Source: Ixodes scapularis (Eukaryota > Arthropoda > Arachnida > Ixodida > Ixodidae). Taken from it: a stretch of DNA of 64,000 nucleotides. A program made the translations under genes and the position numbers. Positions 21,282 through 35,400 of the stretch are shown here, in pieces. The stretch spans positions 107,250,831-107,314,830 of the forward strand of contig NW_024609846.1 of assembly GCF_016920785.2 (NCBI RefSeq). The letters are read 5' to 3'. The number at the start of each line of letters is the position of its first letter. The first letter of the stretch is position 1. Under the pieces are notes generated by a model that saw only the letters and a program-made list of their open reading frames with translations, ran no database searches and was not told where the DNA came from.

Positions 21282-21350
21282 ACGGAAAGAAGTACTTTTG
21301 TGGCAGATCAAACTTGATACGGAAAGAATTACTTTTGTGGCAGATCAAAC
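21282..21350. repeat. short tandem duplication
   Basis: Two adjacent copies of acggaaagaa..tacttttgtgg..cagatcaaac, about 32 nt each, differ at a few positions. Confidence 0.8.
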
Positions 21351-23273
21351 AAAAGTTACGGTGTGATCGAGGACTGCGCGAAGGAGCACCTCTTCAGCTC
21401 GGGCAGACTCTTTTTGCCCGATATTGCAAAAGAGGTTCTCGTGGATTCATGGAGTTGTGCTGCAGCCATCAAGTTTATCAGTAAAAGTAAAACTTAGTAA
21501 GGTTATTGGTTGTGACCGCCATGGTGATAATTTTTGAGAGCGACTTCTTCCACACGGGGCAACAGAAAACAAACTGCACGGGCTCGACATGTTTTCCGGT
21601 GAACAGGTGGAAGCACGCACGACATAGTGTTTGGAGTCGGATTCGTCGGCTAAAAGTTATTTAGGACAACGTTCTGAGAACACTGCTAGAAAATGTCCAC
21701 ATCCTTTGTCTGCAACTCAGAGAAATACAGTAATCCGGTACAATAAACTAACGAGAAACCCGGTGAAACCTTATCACCAAAAATTTAGAGCTTAATATGC
21801 TTTTTGCTTTGAGTTTTAGATTTAGGAAGTTTGCAAACTCTAATATTAAACAGGAGAGGAGACTTATGATGATGCCAGTTAAGCCACGCTTCGGTGGTTG
21901 GTGAAATCATAAATTTTCTGTCATAATTGTAAAGTACACGCTCTGGAACGATGCCTTATGTTCTTTCCTTCACCAGGCTTCCTTGGGTAGCTTCATAACA
22001 GTTGGTAACTGTTCTACGTTTGTCACATGCATCACAGAAAGGGGGCGAATGAAAGAGAACGAACCTTACTTTCGGTGCACGAAGCATAATCATGTACAAG
22101 GGATTGCAAGAGGGCAAAGAAGCTGAAATGTAAACATTATTCATAATGATTTGAAACAGTAATGGCCGACCCAAGCTGCATAGCAATGGTTAAAAAAAAC
22201 TAAATCTAATGCGAGAAAGCAATTTCTAACAAAACAAGTGCTACAGTTTTCTTTCAATGCAACTGACAACAATAAAGTGGACCATTCTAAAGGACTACTA
22301 GAAACGGCAAATTCATCGCGTGCTCGTCATATGCTTTCAAAAGTGAACTGAAACGGGTTGCCGCACTAGATCGTCAGTTGACGGCGGTTTCAAGCTCGCT
22401 CGCTTTTTCTTATCTGTCTTGTGTCTTTTTTCTTTTCTTCGTCATCCTTCTCTTGCCCTTTGAAAGTTAATGAATTATAACAGGCGCCATGACCCTCCTC
22501 CCATCGCGATTACTTCAGTTACCAGGAAGGTCCAAAACCTAGTTTAGGCACAACAAAACGCAGACACAAAAAGCACAATTTCAAGATGCCTTCTTCGCGC
22601 TTGACTGAACCCGGTGGCTGTAAATCACTCATAAAAACACAAAAATTCAGTAATCTAGCGCTTTTCGAGGAGCTTGATTAACATTAGCTCGTAGTGTTGG
22701 TAGCTTTCAGACTTCAGATATAGCGGAGTGTACCAGTATAAGCTCCTACAAGCAGCATTGAAAGAAGCAGAATTCTTTTAAAGTTTGATTAAAGCATACT
22801 CCTCACACATTCCCCCCCCCCCCCCCATTAAGATATTTAAACTTGCAATGTCTTAATCATTCTGCTAAACTGGTTGTACACGTAGGCGTGTAGTGTGCGC
22901 AATGCATTCAAAACCTCCCAAAGCTACCCGTAACCAAGCAAAACAAATTCTAAAGCAGGTGTAATGCACACGGGACACATGCTGTGCAACCCCAGATTGG
23001 ATGTAACAAGCGTGCACACGTAGCACGGCTGTAAATAATCGATTTGTTTTTATCAATACACAATCGTCAAAGGACTACCCGGGCTTCTCATAATGATGAG
23101 GACAGGATGTTTTGCTAAGTTTGTTTTTAGGTTAGCCACAGTATTAAGATGCTTTCGTTCGTGTCCTAGGATAGACCAACGCACAGACAAAGTGAACGCC
23201 AGGATTAAAGACTAGTCCTTTTTTCAGATCATTTTATATTTTAGTAGCTGTTTAATAATACATTTCTGTGCAG

Positions 23274-23435
23274 CTAAATTGATACTGGGCAGTATGAACG
23301 CCACCGAAGATCCATGCACTGATTTCTATGCCTACGTTTGTGGAAACTGGGAAAACTCCCACCCAATGCCTGATGACGAGACACTCCTAGGACATCATAG
23401 GATCCTCACTGATAAAGCCGAGGAGGACATCAAAC
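23274..23435 (+). CDS. M13 exon a
   Basis: The exon lies between acceptor tctgtgcag and donor caaac/gtacgt. It encodes KLILGSMNATEDPCTDFYAY and VCGNWENSHPMPDD, the hallmark start of the M13 ectodomain, with two cysteines used in conserved disulfides. It enters with two bases completing a codon and leaves with one extra base, so an upstream exon exists. Confidence 0.92.
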
Positions 23436-26400
23436 GTACGTTTTCCTTATAGTATTCACTTCACCCTCTTTAGTTCTCTGGGGAATTATCTGTTAAAAAT
23501 GTATAGCTATGAGGATGGGTTGTGATAATCACCATTTATTGGATTTCATTTCTTTGCCACAAAATACCGATACACTACATGAGGACAGAAGTAGTGGCGG
23601 AAGTCGTGTCATTTTATATTCATGCGAGCGATTATTTTATCAAGTAGCGATATAACAATTGTACAACATGCAGTGTAAGATCTTACAACGGAAGATCAAT
23701 TGCTGTTTTCAGGGTATCGCAGTGCTTACCCAATTGAGATACCTTTACTCGGGCACAATTTCGTCGTCTTCTTCCGCTCATCTTTCATTTTTCACTCGCA
23801 CTACAAACCGGCATTGTGTGAATATTTATGAGTGGTGTATGGTACGATGCAGCACATTATGTGGTATACATGGATATGTGTTGCGGGCTTATACACATTC
23901 GGATATGTACGCAATGAGTAAAAACGCATTTCATGTAATTCTCATTTTATACCTCAGTCTAAGGTGTTCAATATTTATCTTGTAATTATGAATCAACTCT
24001 AACTAGCCAAGCTTCCAGTTTTCTTGTTCAGACTGCTAGCCGGCGTTTCGCTACAGACGCGTACCTTAATTTTAGGAAAATCTTGCCTGCCAGTAGCCGG
24101 CTTCCCGAAGAACCCGTTTTTACTTCATCTTTCTAGCATTTGCTAAATTTTTCTTTTGTTAAAACGGATTCACGCTTCAAATTAAATAAAAGGATAATTA
24201 CCACAAACGGTCAGGAAACCATAGAGTTACACTCAGGGCTATCTTAGAGCCGTGAAATAAGCTGCGATTGAGATAGCTTCAGAGTAACAACATTGCATTC
24301 ATTTTGGTTTTGTTGGTTATTGCTGCCAGTCATCTTAAGCTATATCTTATAACATAGAATACTGTTTTTCGCACTTAAGTGGTGGTCTACGACGGAGCGA
24401 ATCGATATTGCTGGAGCTTTCTGATCCCGTATCTTAAGCTTGAAAGTTTCATTTTAGAATCGAAACTGTCGCCAATTGCACCCTCTCTGCACCATGAACC
24501 AAATTGGCGGAAGCGACAAGCGGACCGGCGAATCTGGGGCGATAATCTAAGGGTATCTCAATTGAAATAGAGTAACTTATATAACGAGCTAATGTAGAGA
24601 GAAAATAATATTGTAGGTGCGTATTTCGATTTTGTTGAATCACCATACGGTGCACAAGTTTACAAATATATGTCATGAACCGCAATTCATTCCATGTAAA
24701 GAAATAAAAACATTATGAGTCTACTAATTTAGTAAGGTTGCCGATTACCACATTTCACCAACAGTTCATAATTTCCTAAGCCAAAAAGATGACATTGAAC
24801 TAAGCATGTGTCTTTTTTTTTATTCAGATATTTTATTGAACGCCACGACTAAGCAAGATGAGCCGCATAATGCAACTGATAAGGCTATTCACGCCTACAG
24901 AGTCTGTGTCTGCGAAAGTACGTATCTTATTTTTTTATCAAAGGGCAGTGAATTGACGATAACTTTTTTCTACCCTAAAATAATAAAAGTTCTTGCATAT
25001 TTCAGAGTGTCGTATCTGGACAAAAGCCTCAAGCTTATTTTGGCCGTGTCTAACAAAAAAATAAACGTAACATGCGTACAAGATTTTTGCACGTAGAACA
25101 AAAATTAGATGTATTTGGCGGCGGTTGTTTAGCCTGTGAAATGGAGCGGGGAATTCACATTTTGTCGTTACAGCCTTGCAACGGGTTTGCTGGGGGGGGG
25201 GGGGGGATAAAATACGTGTTCTACCTTAAAATACATATAGGCAGCTTCATATAGGCAGCTTCATATAGGCATTTTTATATAGGCAGTTATATATAGGCAG
25301 TTATATATTGGCATTCTATATAGGCATATAGAAATATAGGCGGAATAAGATTACATTTTATATTTTAATTAGAGGTGTGAGACACTTAAACTTTTATCTG
25401 AAATTGAATTTGAATTAATTAGAAGCCAAAACGTTCAATGTCAAGTCAAAAGTGGATATCAAAAATGTTAATAGTGATATCCACAAGACATGAAAACAGC
25501 ATATATCAGTAGAAGAAAAAACGACAAGTTTTTTATTCTCAAGAGCACATGGAACTAGGAGAGGTTAGCGCGACTAAAAACAATGTTGTGGCAACACTTA
25601 AACGACTAGCGTAAGAAAGAGCTACTGATGTGTCTACCCATTCACTCGCAGAAACGCAGCGAGCTGGATGAATTGACGGCTGTGGCTCAAGAGCAACGCC
25701 GTGGGGGCGATGGGCTAACGGAAGCGTTGAAGGTAGAGTGAGTAAGCAGGCGGAGTTGGTTGATGCTACACATTTTTGAAAAACCGGAGACGACGGCCGA
25801 AAAAAAGAGACAACACACAAGATGTCTCAAAAGCAGCTATTCGCTGTGTGTTGGCCCCTTTTTCCGTACGTCGTCTCGGGTTTTTCAAAAAATGTATAAC
25901 GGAAGAGACCGGGCTCATTATCGTCTATTATTTGTACTTTGATTATAATTTGCCATATTATGGACGTTCCAACCAAGAACACGGTCTATAGTGGACACTA
26001 ATACTTACGTTGCTTGTATATTTAGATAGCGGGAAGCTAATCAGCCCCAATGGACATCTGGTGTCTGCGCTGAAAAGCAGACATTTGGCCGGTGCAGTCC
26101 CACTGCTAGCGTGTTGTCTTTAGCGTGCATCCCACAGATACATCACTGCACACCGGTATGATGCTCGGTCAGATCAAAATGTACAGCGAAGGGGATTAAG
26201 CCAGGCATAGCATCCTCTACACTCTCAAACTCTGGCAGTTCGACGACGGAGCCACACAGTGCCCGGTCGCAGATTTGGAGCGCGGGGATTTGGTAGCAGA
26301 GAGAATTTCTCGAAGAACCTGGTATTCAGCGCACAGCTTTTGCAGTGGCGAGGATACGAAACATGGGGTTCTCAAACCCGACGAGAGAACAAACTGTAGC

Positions 26401-29400
26401 GCGAGGAACACGAGGAGCACGAGCGGACATTTCATCGGTCGGGAGAAGTGTGTTTCGGCCTCTCGCCGCAGCGGGGCGCCCATCACCTGGCTTTCCTCTC
26501 ATCCGCTGTCTGCCGCTCTACCTTTTCAGTTTTGGTGGCCGCGTCTCGTGGCCATCTGCAAGGCTTTATCAGTACAAAGGAGGCTATGGCCCAGGTCAAC
26601 GTGTGTCCTTGCTACGTCGCGCTTGCACTCTTAGCCATCGATCCCTCGTAGTGCACAGAGCTGGCTGCAGCAGGTGCTGCAAGGCTCTTGATATTTGAAA
26701 TGTCAATATGCGTGGATTCTGGGTTTTCGTCGAGCGTACCCGAGAAGTTGGGAGCATGACTGCATCCTTCGAGGAGCATATAAAATGAACTATACTTTTA
26801 CGGCTCGTGTCTTAGGCGCCAGTTTCCGGGTTCAGCGTCGACGGCGTCGGCGTACTCGCGCGTTACATTGGGACGTTTCCCAAAATTACGTCGCACGTGA
26901 CGTCACGTATGACGTCACGACGGTGACATTTTCCCGCTAAGTTTGGCGGGAAAATGTTTTGCTGAATTTTGATGGAGATTTTTCCGCTTAACTAAAGGCG
27001 AAATTTTTCGCTAAATTTAGCGGGATATTTCTCGCTAATTTTACCAGGGAAATTTTTCCGCCAAACTTAGCGGGCATATTTTTTCAAACGAGGCACCTTC
27101 TCCCGCAGAATTGACCGGTATTAGTTTCTGCTAACTTTAGCAGAGAAACGTTGCCGCTAAATTTAGCGGGGAAATTTTTCCGCTAAATTTAGTGGGAAAC
27201 TTTTTCTGGTATATTGAGCGGGAAACGGTTCCCGCTATTTCACAAAGTGATTCCTTAGTCAAGACTGCCGTATATGCATGCTTTGTTTAGATTCAACCCA
27301 GGCCTGTAAGGACTAGTTCGTCATATGAACCGCGTTTCTGGATAATACCTATGTTCTGGCCTCCAGTCATTATATTCGATGCATCGAAATATTTACGATC
27401 ACGAATGCTAGGATTGTGACAGTCGAGTCAAATTATTGGGAGAATCATTATTCGATTCGAATTCGAAACTGAAATGTGGTCGCACCACTATGTTTATTTT
27501 AAATGAGGAGCTATAAATCCAGTAACTAAAATTCGGATGAGCGCATCGACAACAAGGAACAAAAAAGGGCGTAAAAAACAAATTTATTTTATTCGGCTTA
27601 ATTGTATCGCAAACTTTCTAGAAAAATATAAGTTTTGCTGCAAATATATATGTAGCGGACACTATTTGAATAATTTTATTTATTAAACAGCTGTGGAAGA
27701 GGAAAAAAAACTTGGGGACCTGCTGCAATTACTAAAAAAGAAAGGTTTTACCAAGTGGCCAATACTGGAAGGGGAAGCTACACCTTATGAAGACTACAAT
27801 GAGCTGCTCACTAAAACAGGTTTTTTGCAACTCATTGGTTTTGAAGTAAAACGGGACGCTAAAAGAGTTGAAGAATATGCGATATACGTGAGTATTGAGC
27901 ACCTTTTGTCCAAACCCTCCCGATGCTTCTCAACGCTTTTTACACGCGAACAATGCCGCTCAACCTCAATGCCGCATTGCAGGCGCTCAAGTTATAGGAA
28001 GAAAAACAGAATAAAGTGTTCTCAACCAACGAGTCACGTAATAGAGAATACCCAACCTCCGGAACGTGGGGGGAGGGGGTTGTCAGATCACTCTGGCGAC
28101 GGACTTGATATCCGAGAGACCTTTTTGCTATTTCCCAACATCAAGTAAACAGCGGCAAATCGCTGTCTCATTTTATCTACGTCCCGTTCGTCGCACTATT
28201 CGTATTCAAGCTCTACCGAGTCCCGATATTTTAGAGATTTTGCGTGACAAATCGTTTCATTAACTTCCGTCTCATGCAAAGTCATCGAACATATTTTATA
28301 TTCAGAGGTAATCGGTCATATGATAGGAAACAACTAACTGATTAAAAAACAACATGGTTTTCGTAAGGGGTTTTCTTGTACTACGCAACTTGTTGAATTT
28401 TATCATGACCTTGCATCTGATGTCGACGAGGGAGGGCAAATAGATTGTATATTTTTGAATTTTCCAAAAGCGTTTGACACGGTCTCACACTCACTTCTTC
28501 TCAACAAACTAAGAATGTTAAATCTAGACTCGGCTGTGCTTAGATGGATAGAAAATTACTTGTTCCAGCGTCGTCAATGTGTAGTACTGAATGGCAAGAA
28601 ATCCGATTACGTTGATGTAACATCAGGAATTCCACAGGGCTCTGTCCTCGGTCCACCTTTGTTTTTAATTTATATTAATGATATTTCTGTTGGAATTTCC
28701 TCTTGTATTCAACTGTTTGCTGATGATTGTGTAGTGTATAGAAAGATTAAGAGTTCAGATGATGTCGCCCAGTTGCAAGTAGACCTTGATCGTATTCACA
28801 GTTGGTGCTCTACGTGGAAAATGAATTTAAATCACAAAAAGTGTGTTAACTTTTGTTTTACAAAGAAAAGGTAACAAATTGAATCTCAGTATTTATGCCC
28901 ATATAGAAGAAGTAGTCTTAAAAGCTGGCAGGACAATGAATTTTATCCAACGAAACTTAAAATGCTCACAACCTAACTTAAAGACAACTGCTTATTTAAC
29001 ATGTGTTAGACCCATCTTAGAGTATGCATGTGCTGTCTGGGGATCCAGCCCAAAAAACGTTGATTGATAAGCTGGAGAAAACACAAAACAGGGCGGCTAT
29101 GTTTGTTCTTGGACGATACGGGAGGAAAGAAAGCTGTACAGAAATGAAAAAAAAAAGTTAAACTGGGAACTACTTTCCGTACGTCGGGAAAAACTGCGAC
29201 TAAAATTTTTATACTCAACAGTTAAAAATAAAATTAAAAATAGCGAGACTTACTTAAAAGAACCCTATAATGTTTCTAGTCGTAATGATCATAGTCTTAA
29301 AATTAGAGAGTACCGCGCTAGGACATGCATGTTTGCAAACTCCTCTTTTGTACAAGCAATTGCACAGTGGAACCGGCTGTCTGAAGAGCAAGTGTGCTGT

Positions 29401-32400
29401 CTCAATGAAGACGTGTTCTTTTCATCCTTGTAACCCCCCCTGCTGTAACGCCCTCGGGCACTGCGGGGTAATCATTGAATAAAGAATAAAGTGTGCGAGC
29501 AAGGATGGAAGAGTGAGAGTAGTTTGAAATCGAGCGTGCAGCACCGTGCTTACACAGTTTGCACTGTGTAAACTCGTTTGCACACATCTTCATGTTTGGA
29601 GAGTTGCAAGCCTATTACTACTTAAGTCCAGTGCTTTTATGCGCATAAGAATGTGTAGCAAATAAACCTAATACATGTATACACCAGGTCAGTACACGTT
29701 TTCAGTGCTCCGAGTAGTTACATTTGTTAATTATATTATTCGTTATTTCTCAAGCTCAACCGAATTGCCTTTCGCTGGCTTACCCGATACCAGCTGCTTC
29801 ACCAAACTGAAGGAGACAACGGAATACAAGTACAGGCCTACAAAGAACTTATTGAGAAATCTGTGAAGCTCTTCAGGAACGACACAAATGACAAGGGGGA
29901 GGAGACACAGAAAGTTTCCGAAGAAATTTTGCAGTTCGAGGCCGCACTCGCAAACGTAATATATTTACCTTTCCTCTATTGGATTGAAAATATGTTATTT
30001 TTTTCAATATTTGTTTCAATATTTTGCAACGGGCCCTCCTCTGTTTTTTTTTTTTGTTTTTTTATTTCCCGAGAACACGAGTATTTATGATATTTAGAAC
30101 AATTCTACGCGTCTTATATTTGCACCAGAACTCAAGGTATTGTATAAAGCGCGCACGTTTATTCATTTGGCGAATACTGAGACACAACACAGAATCACAA
30201 GGATGAAATTTCAGGCCGGTTCTACCGAATGCAAATTAATGAGGCGGTCGATACTTTCTACAGCATTTAAAATCCTTGCCTATGTTAAGTGCTGGTATAT
30301 TTGTCATGGAGCTCTGAGGTAAAGCAAAATTTATCATGGACATAATTCAGTTAAGATGGCAATGCTTATTTTAGCTTGCACGTTATCACAATCATATTCA
30401 GTGATTTAAAAACTGATGAAACATTAATGAATAATGGATTTTTACAATCAGTCATTTAGGACTGTGTCATCAGTCTTGAAATCACTGACTGGTTTAAACG
30501 CTTTAAAAATTTTGATTTGCATAACATATAGAAAAGTAAGACAGACAATTCGCGAGGTAAATTGCAAGGTGTGGTATGTTGACGTGAGAGAAGAGTTAAG
30601 TTACATTAAAGCCAGTGGACATGATATCAAATGTACATCCCAGGAGAAACGCATTTCCTAATAGTTCCTTTTTACTCGGCAAAATATTGTTCAAATTACG
30701 TTGAGTTGTCAAAGAAGTAACGTAAATCTGCACACTTATGTGTAACTTATATAGGAGCACGGACTTATGTTTTAAATTTTTTTTTTCGATTCCGCTCTTT
30801 GTACTATCGGGGAAAAATGAAATGCGAACAGAGGAGCGCGTGGCTCGCGGTACGGGCTGCGCCGCCTGGAAGTGAACCTAGGGGCGAGGGTGCGTGGCCT
30901 ACTTCGATGTGTTCACGCCCCTCGACTGCCGCTCCCCCAGCTTCGGCAGTGCGCCTCTCAGTGCGCTGAAAGCTGTTACCGCTATCTTTGCCTGCTCGGC
31001 GAGTGCGGCGAGCTGCTTTGCACCGCACGCGCTGAGCCAGCAAAGATAGCGGTGATAGCTTTCAGCGCACTAAGAGGCGCACTGCTGAAGCTTGGGGAGC
31101 GCAGAGGGAGGGGCGTGAACACGTCGGAGTAGGCCACGCACCCTCGCTCCTAGGCTCACTTCCAGGCGGCGCAGCCTGTACCGCGAGCCACGCGCTCCTC
31201 TGTTCGCATTTCATTTTTCCCCGATAGTACATACTGTGTTTTGTAAATTTATTCCCTCTCTCTGCACTCTGATTCTGCAAACTATATGGTTGGGCGTCAA
31301 AATAAGAAAGACGGGAACATTTGGGCACCCATCCCAAACACGGGAGCTCTCCAGGCTTGTTTTTACGATTAATTAAATAACTAGACAGAAATAAAAACAA
31401 AAACTCTAACTAGTAAAGAAATACTGTGGAGTAGATGTCAAGCCCATAAAAATGCAGACCCTCATTCGACTTTCATTTTTCATTCTTTTTAAGCTCACCT
31501 TATTAAGCGTAATCAACAGTAACTTGTCGTCGATCTACAACGAAGCGAACATCTCAATTTTGTCCGAAAGGTCTCCAGAGGTAAGCGGAACGCGAACTTT
31601 AATAGTCACTTTTATGACAACGCGTTTTCCACCTACTTATTAAGGGAGCACATTGAAATCCTTTTTCTATATGTATGTTTGTTGGGATAAGCCGGAACCC
31701 GTACAGTACTCGTACATCTCGATTAATGAGCTGCATCTGGACGTGACAGAACAACGTGCACTTGGTTACATTGAAGGGAATTATTTTCTATGTACTACTG
31801 CAAAATAGCCCAAAAGATCGCTTTTAACTTTCGTCTAAGCGTTCGGGAAGTTAACCCGAAATAGTGTTCTCAAAATGAGGGAGAGAGATGCGAATCATAA
31901 AAATAAAAGCAAAGATTAGTCTAGGCTGACACTCCGGGTTGGCTCATGTTTGCGTGCGAGAGGAAGAGGTGACTAAAGGCGAAAATAATATACAGACGGA
32001 AGAGATATAACACAATACACAAGATTACGCGAGCACACACACACCATTACATAGAGTAAATTTGTTCTACTAACGGGGGAGAAAAACGTAGCTACTTAGC
32101 CAAAGAAACGCAAGGAACTTTCTTATAGAGGCACTGGCTATGCGAAATCTAGAATTTTATTGCACCCAGCCACTGGAAACGATCACTAAACATCATCACC
32201 AGATTTAAAATAGAAATTGGGTAATTCTTAACAAAATATAAAATAATCAAGGGCCATTATACTTTGTGAAGGTGGATGGCCAGAGAACTTGATTAGCACA
32301 CGACACACAACCGCAACGAAGAGCCAGAGAAACTAGACACGCGCGACGGGACCGCCACCTGACGGAAAGTAGACACGCGCGACGGGACCACCACCCCGGG

Positions 32401-35400
32401 AGAGCGGAAGGAAAAGAAACTAGGCATGCAAGCGCTTCGAACGACGACAGACTTAGGGCGGTGCGAGCGTAGACATGGCCAACGCGGGTCGCACAGCGGA
32501 AAATCTTTTAGAAACTTTATTCTCTACCTGAGAGGCTAATGATATTCAAAATGGTGCCTATTAATAACTAATCTACTGAATAGACCTAATGTAAATTTAG
32601 CCAAGCATCAAGCAGAATCCAAGGAATGGTGTTCCACGAGCCGCACGTGCCGGCGTCTGCAGCAGTAACTGTTCTAATGCAAAAGCCTAAAACAAATGGC
32701 ATCTTGCACGCGCGTTCCTCAAAGCTTTATTTTGGTTATTTACTTCGAATCTTTTATACCGGAAAGTCGTGCACGTGCGACATGTGTGGCGGTGAGAGCG
32801 TAGATTTTTTGCTCACGCATAAGAAAAATCCAAGGGACCCTACCCATAAACAACTTGGCTGTAAAACTCGATTTTTTTTTGTTCCTGCGCGTATGACCTT
32901 TCTTGCTTCTTTAAAATGGGAATGTTGAAATACGATCACTTGCGCGCTTCTCACTCTCACGTCGTCTACGTCTTCCTTTTCATCGGAAATTACAATTAGG
33001 ATTTCGATCAAGCGTCATTTCATGGCACCAAACATAACTCGACCGAGCACTCGACAATACATTCATCGAAGTGTGAAGGTCAGTTACCACGAAGAAAATT
33101 ATCAACAGAGACACCGCCGATTTCTATGTCACTCGTAAAAAGCGCGCAGATGATGCATAACTCATACGTCTGTCATTTGCGGGCTTTGTTCATGATATTT
33201 CTAGAAACCAAATAGCGGCCTGGTTTATTCATGATGACTCACAGAAACTGCTTAATAAATGTCATTAATGAATGTCAAAGATATGTAACTTGCGAGTCGT
33301 GTGAGTTCCTTCTCCACCTACATCATTTTAAAGGCAGAAAAAAAAGCACGCGTTCGCGAGCGATTGTTTCGCCTTCTTTTTGCGGGTTGCTTCAATGTTT
33401 TGTAACATCATCGTGATAGGCTTGAGGGCATAAAAATAATTAAACGTCGAGTGTTCAGTACCTTTTTAAAAATAGGGAGCGTATGGCTAGCAATCACCCT
33501 CCCAGAAAAATAGCGCCAGTGCTGGCCTACCTGCTCAAAAATGCAGACGTCTCACAGTTGAAGCCCATTCACGCATCACGCATAGTCGGTGTCACCTTGG
33601 ACATGTCAGCTTGCAAAGGCTACCGTAGCTTACGCAGAGCTGAAGCCCTGGAGCCCTACCAAAACAAGTGTCGTCATCTTCCGCGGTCCTTGGCTTCCCT
33701 GATCTGTAATTTTTTGTCCACGCTATGCGAAAGTTCTACCTACGGACAAGTTGAAGCACCTGAGGCGAGTTCTTGAATTTAAGAAACAACCAGTCAGGTC
33801 GCTTGAAGAACCTGACAGACAGGTGCGGATTTACAGAACTGCCGTGGAGAGTCGCTGGAGGCGTCTACATTTTCATATCTGTCGTAAAATCTCAAATACC
33901 CGTCGAAAAGATGGACGATTGGAAACGCCATATTTGCTTGGGACATGGCTGTAATATTATTGTAGAATAACATGCCACGTGAAAAGTGTTACATCAAGTT
34001 TTTTTGCGCTAAATTTACAGAAAAATTTCTTCCGCTAATTTTCGCGTGACGTCAAGTGAATGAATGTGCCGTCACACATGACAGACGTGTGACATCACGA
34101 GGGTAAATCTTTCACGCAAAGTATTGCGGAAAATTTTTCCATTAAACTTAGCCGGGAACGTTTCCCGGTAAATTTAGCGGAAATATTTTCGCGCTAGATT
34201 TAGCGACAAAATTTCCCGGGTAGAGTGGCGTCAGGTGTGTCGTCACGAGGGGGAAATTTCCCCACTAAATTTAGCGGAAAATATTGTCGCCTCATTTAGC
34301 GGGAAAATTTTATCCTCGTGACGTCACACGTGACGTCATTATAGGAAATGTCCCATAATGCAACGCGCGGTTAAGCCGACGGCGACGGCAACGGCGACGC
34401 CGCTCCACCCGGAAACGGGCGCCTAAGAGATGTGCTCTAAAACGATGTCACAGATTTCTCATTTACCACCTCTCATGAGGACGCAAATATAGTTTCTCCT
34501 CGGTGACTCCATGGTTAACGCAGATACATAGGCGTAGCACATCTGCCATACAGCTTGTCACGTTTTTGATGGGTCCTTGACTTCTTTGTTCGAAGGAACT
34601 CATCTACTCCCTGCCGCTTGTGTTGGTTTCCGTGTTTGTGAAGGTCCGCTTCAGTTCCTTCACGCAGGTTTCCCAAAACGTAAGGACAGCCTCGCAGTTA
34701 TCAAACCAGTGCCTCGCCGTACCCTCCAGTAAACACTAGACGGTCTAGAGGTGCTATGCTTCCTGACGAGCCACACGTTCATAGTGGTGAAGACCGTCCT
34801 CAACATCGTCGTGGACATCACCAGGGACTATAGTTGGCTTGCGAGGCCCGACAGGCAAGGTCAGGACAGATCACCCTCCAAAAGAAATTTCGAACAGTTG
34901 AACAAAGAACTTTACTGACTTCTTTATTTTCTGCTCGGTCTTGCCTGGCAGAAAATTAAATTCCAGAGCTTGCTTCGCGACAAGGCGGCGGAATCGCATT
35001 TAAATGGCGAGTTTTCCCATAGTGTGGTCCCTCTCCTCAAACATTCAATAAAAAAAAAAAAACTTGCGGTTGGTTTTTTGTGGCAATGCAGCCAATGGTA
35101 GTGGAAAGGGGCACCGACCGCTGTACTCGCGCTTTCCTCCTTTCTTCGAATTGCCACTGCACGCCGCGTTTGCAGCCTCGGAAAGTAGGTGAAACGCGCG
35201 CATTTCAGCACGCTGGAACGTTGGAAATGGCGTCGGCTGGAAGCTTGCCTTCCGCCCGAGCCAAAAAAGCACCCAGCGAGAGCTCGTAATTTGACTGCTG
35301 CAACGTCGGGCCTGCTCTCGCAATGCTCGATGTTTTTGCAGCCACGTATTCGCGCGTTACCTTCGTTGAGTCTTGAATTGAGGTGAAATGGAGCAGAAGG

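Larger units (their letters stand above)
18481..23273. other. gene-poor stretch before the first M13 exon seen
   Basis: No supported exon is present. It holds two compact hairpins (20358-20390 and 20745-20829), a 21-bp tandem repeat (20889-20951), a short direct duplication (21282-21350), a dispersed repeat block near 21867-21953 and a poly-C run near 22811. The 5' exons of the M13 gene (cytoplasmic tail, membrane anchor) may lie here but could not be recognised. Confidence 0.4.
23436..27690. other. M13 introns 1 and 2
   Basis: Apart from exon b, the SINE, the minisatellite, the foldbacks and a poly-G run near 25190-25206, nothing is recognised. A set of overlapping ORFs at about 26275-26700 has no family resemblance. 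Confidence 0.4.
29492..31493. other. M13 introns 3 (end) and 4
   Basis: Besides exon d and the foldback at 30801-31230, no exon or element is recognised. A long T-run lies near 30040-30060. Confidence 0.4.

Noticed and set aside
25234..25342. CRISPR-like array
   Set aside because: Units are too short, spacers are not unique and the genome is eukaryotic; it is a minisatellite.
26275..26698. Cluster of overlapping ORFs of about 60-120 codons
   Set aside because: Several frames are open at once in a locally GC-rich patch; none has family resemblance or splice support.
29755..29870. Alternative frame of M13 exon d reading STELPFAGLPD, suggesting a one-base frameshift
   Set aside because: The phase-0 frame from the acceptor at 29754 is open across the whole exon, fits the phase of exon c and gives family-like text (LTRYQLLHQ, VQAYKELIEKSVKLF). 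The other frame soon meets a stop.
32626..32928. LINE C-terminal zinc-like motif (CTCDMCGGESVDFLL)
   Set aside because: Only one short motif supports it, with no reverse transcriptase upstream in frame.
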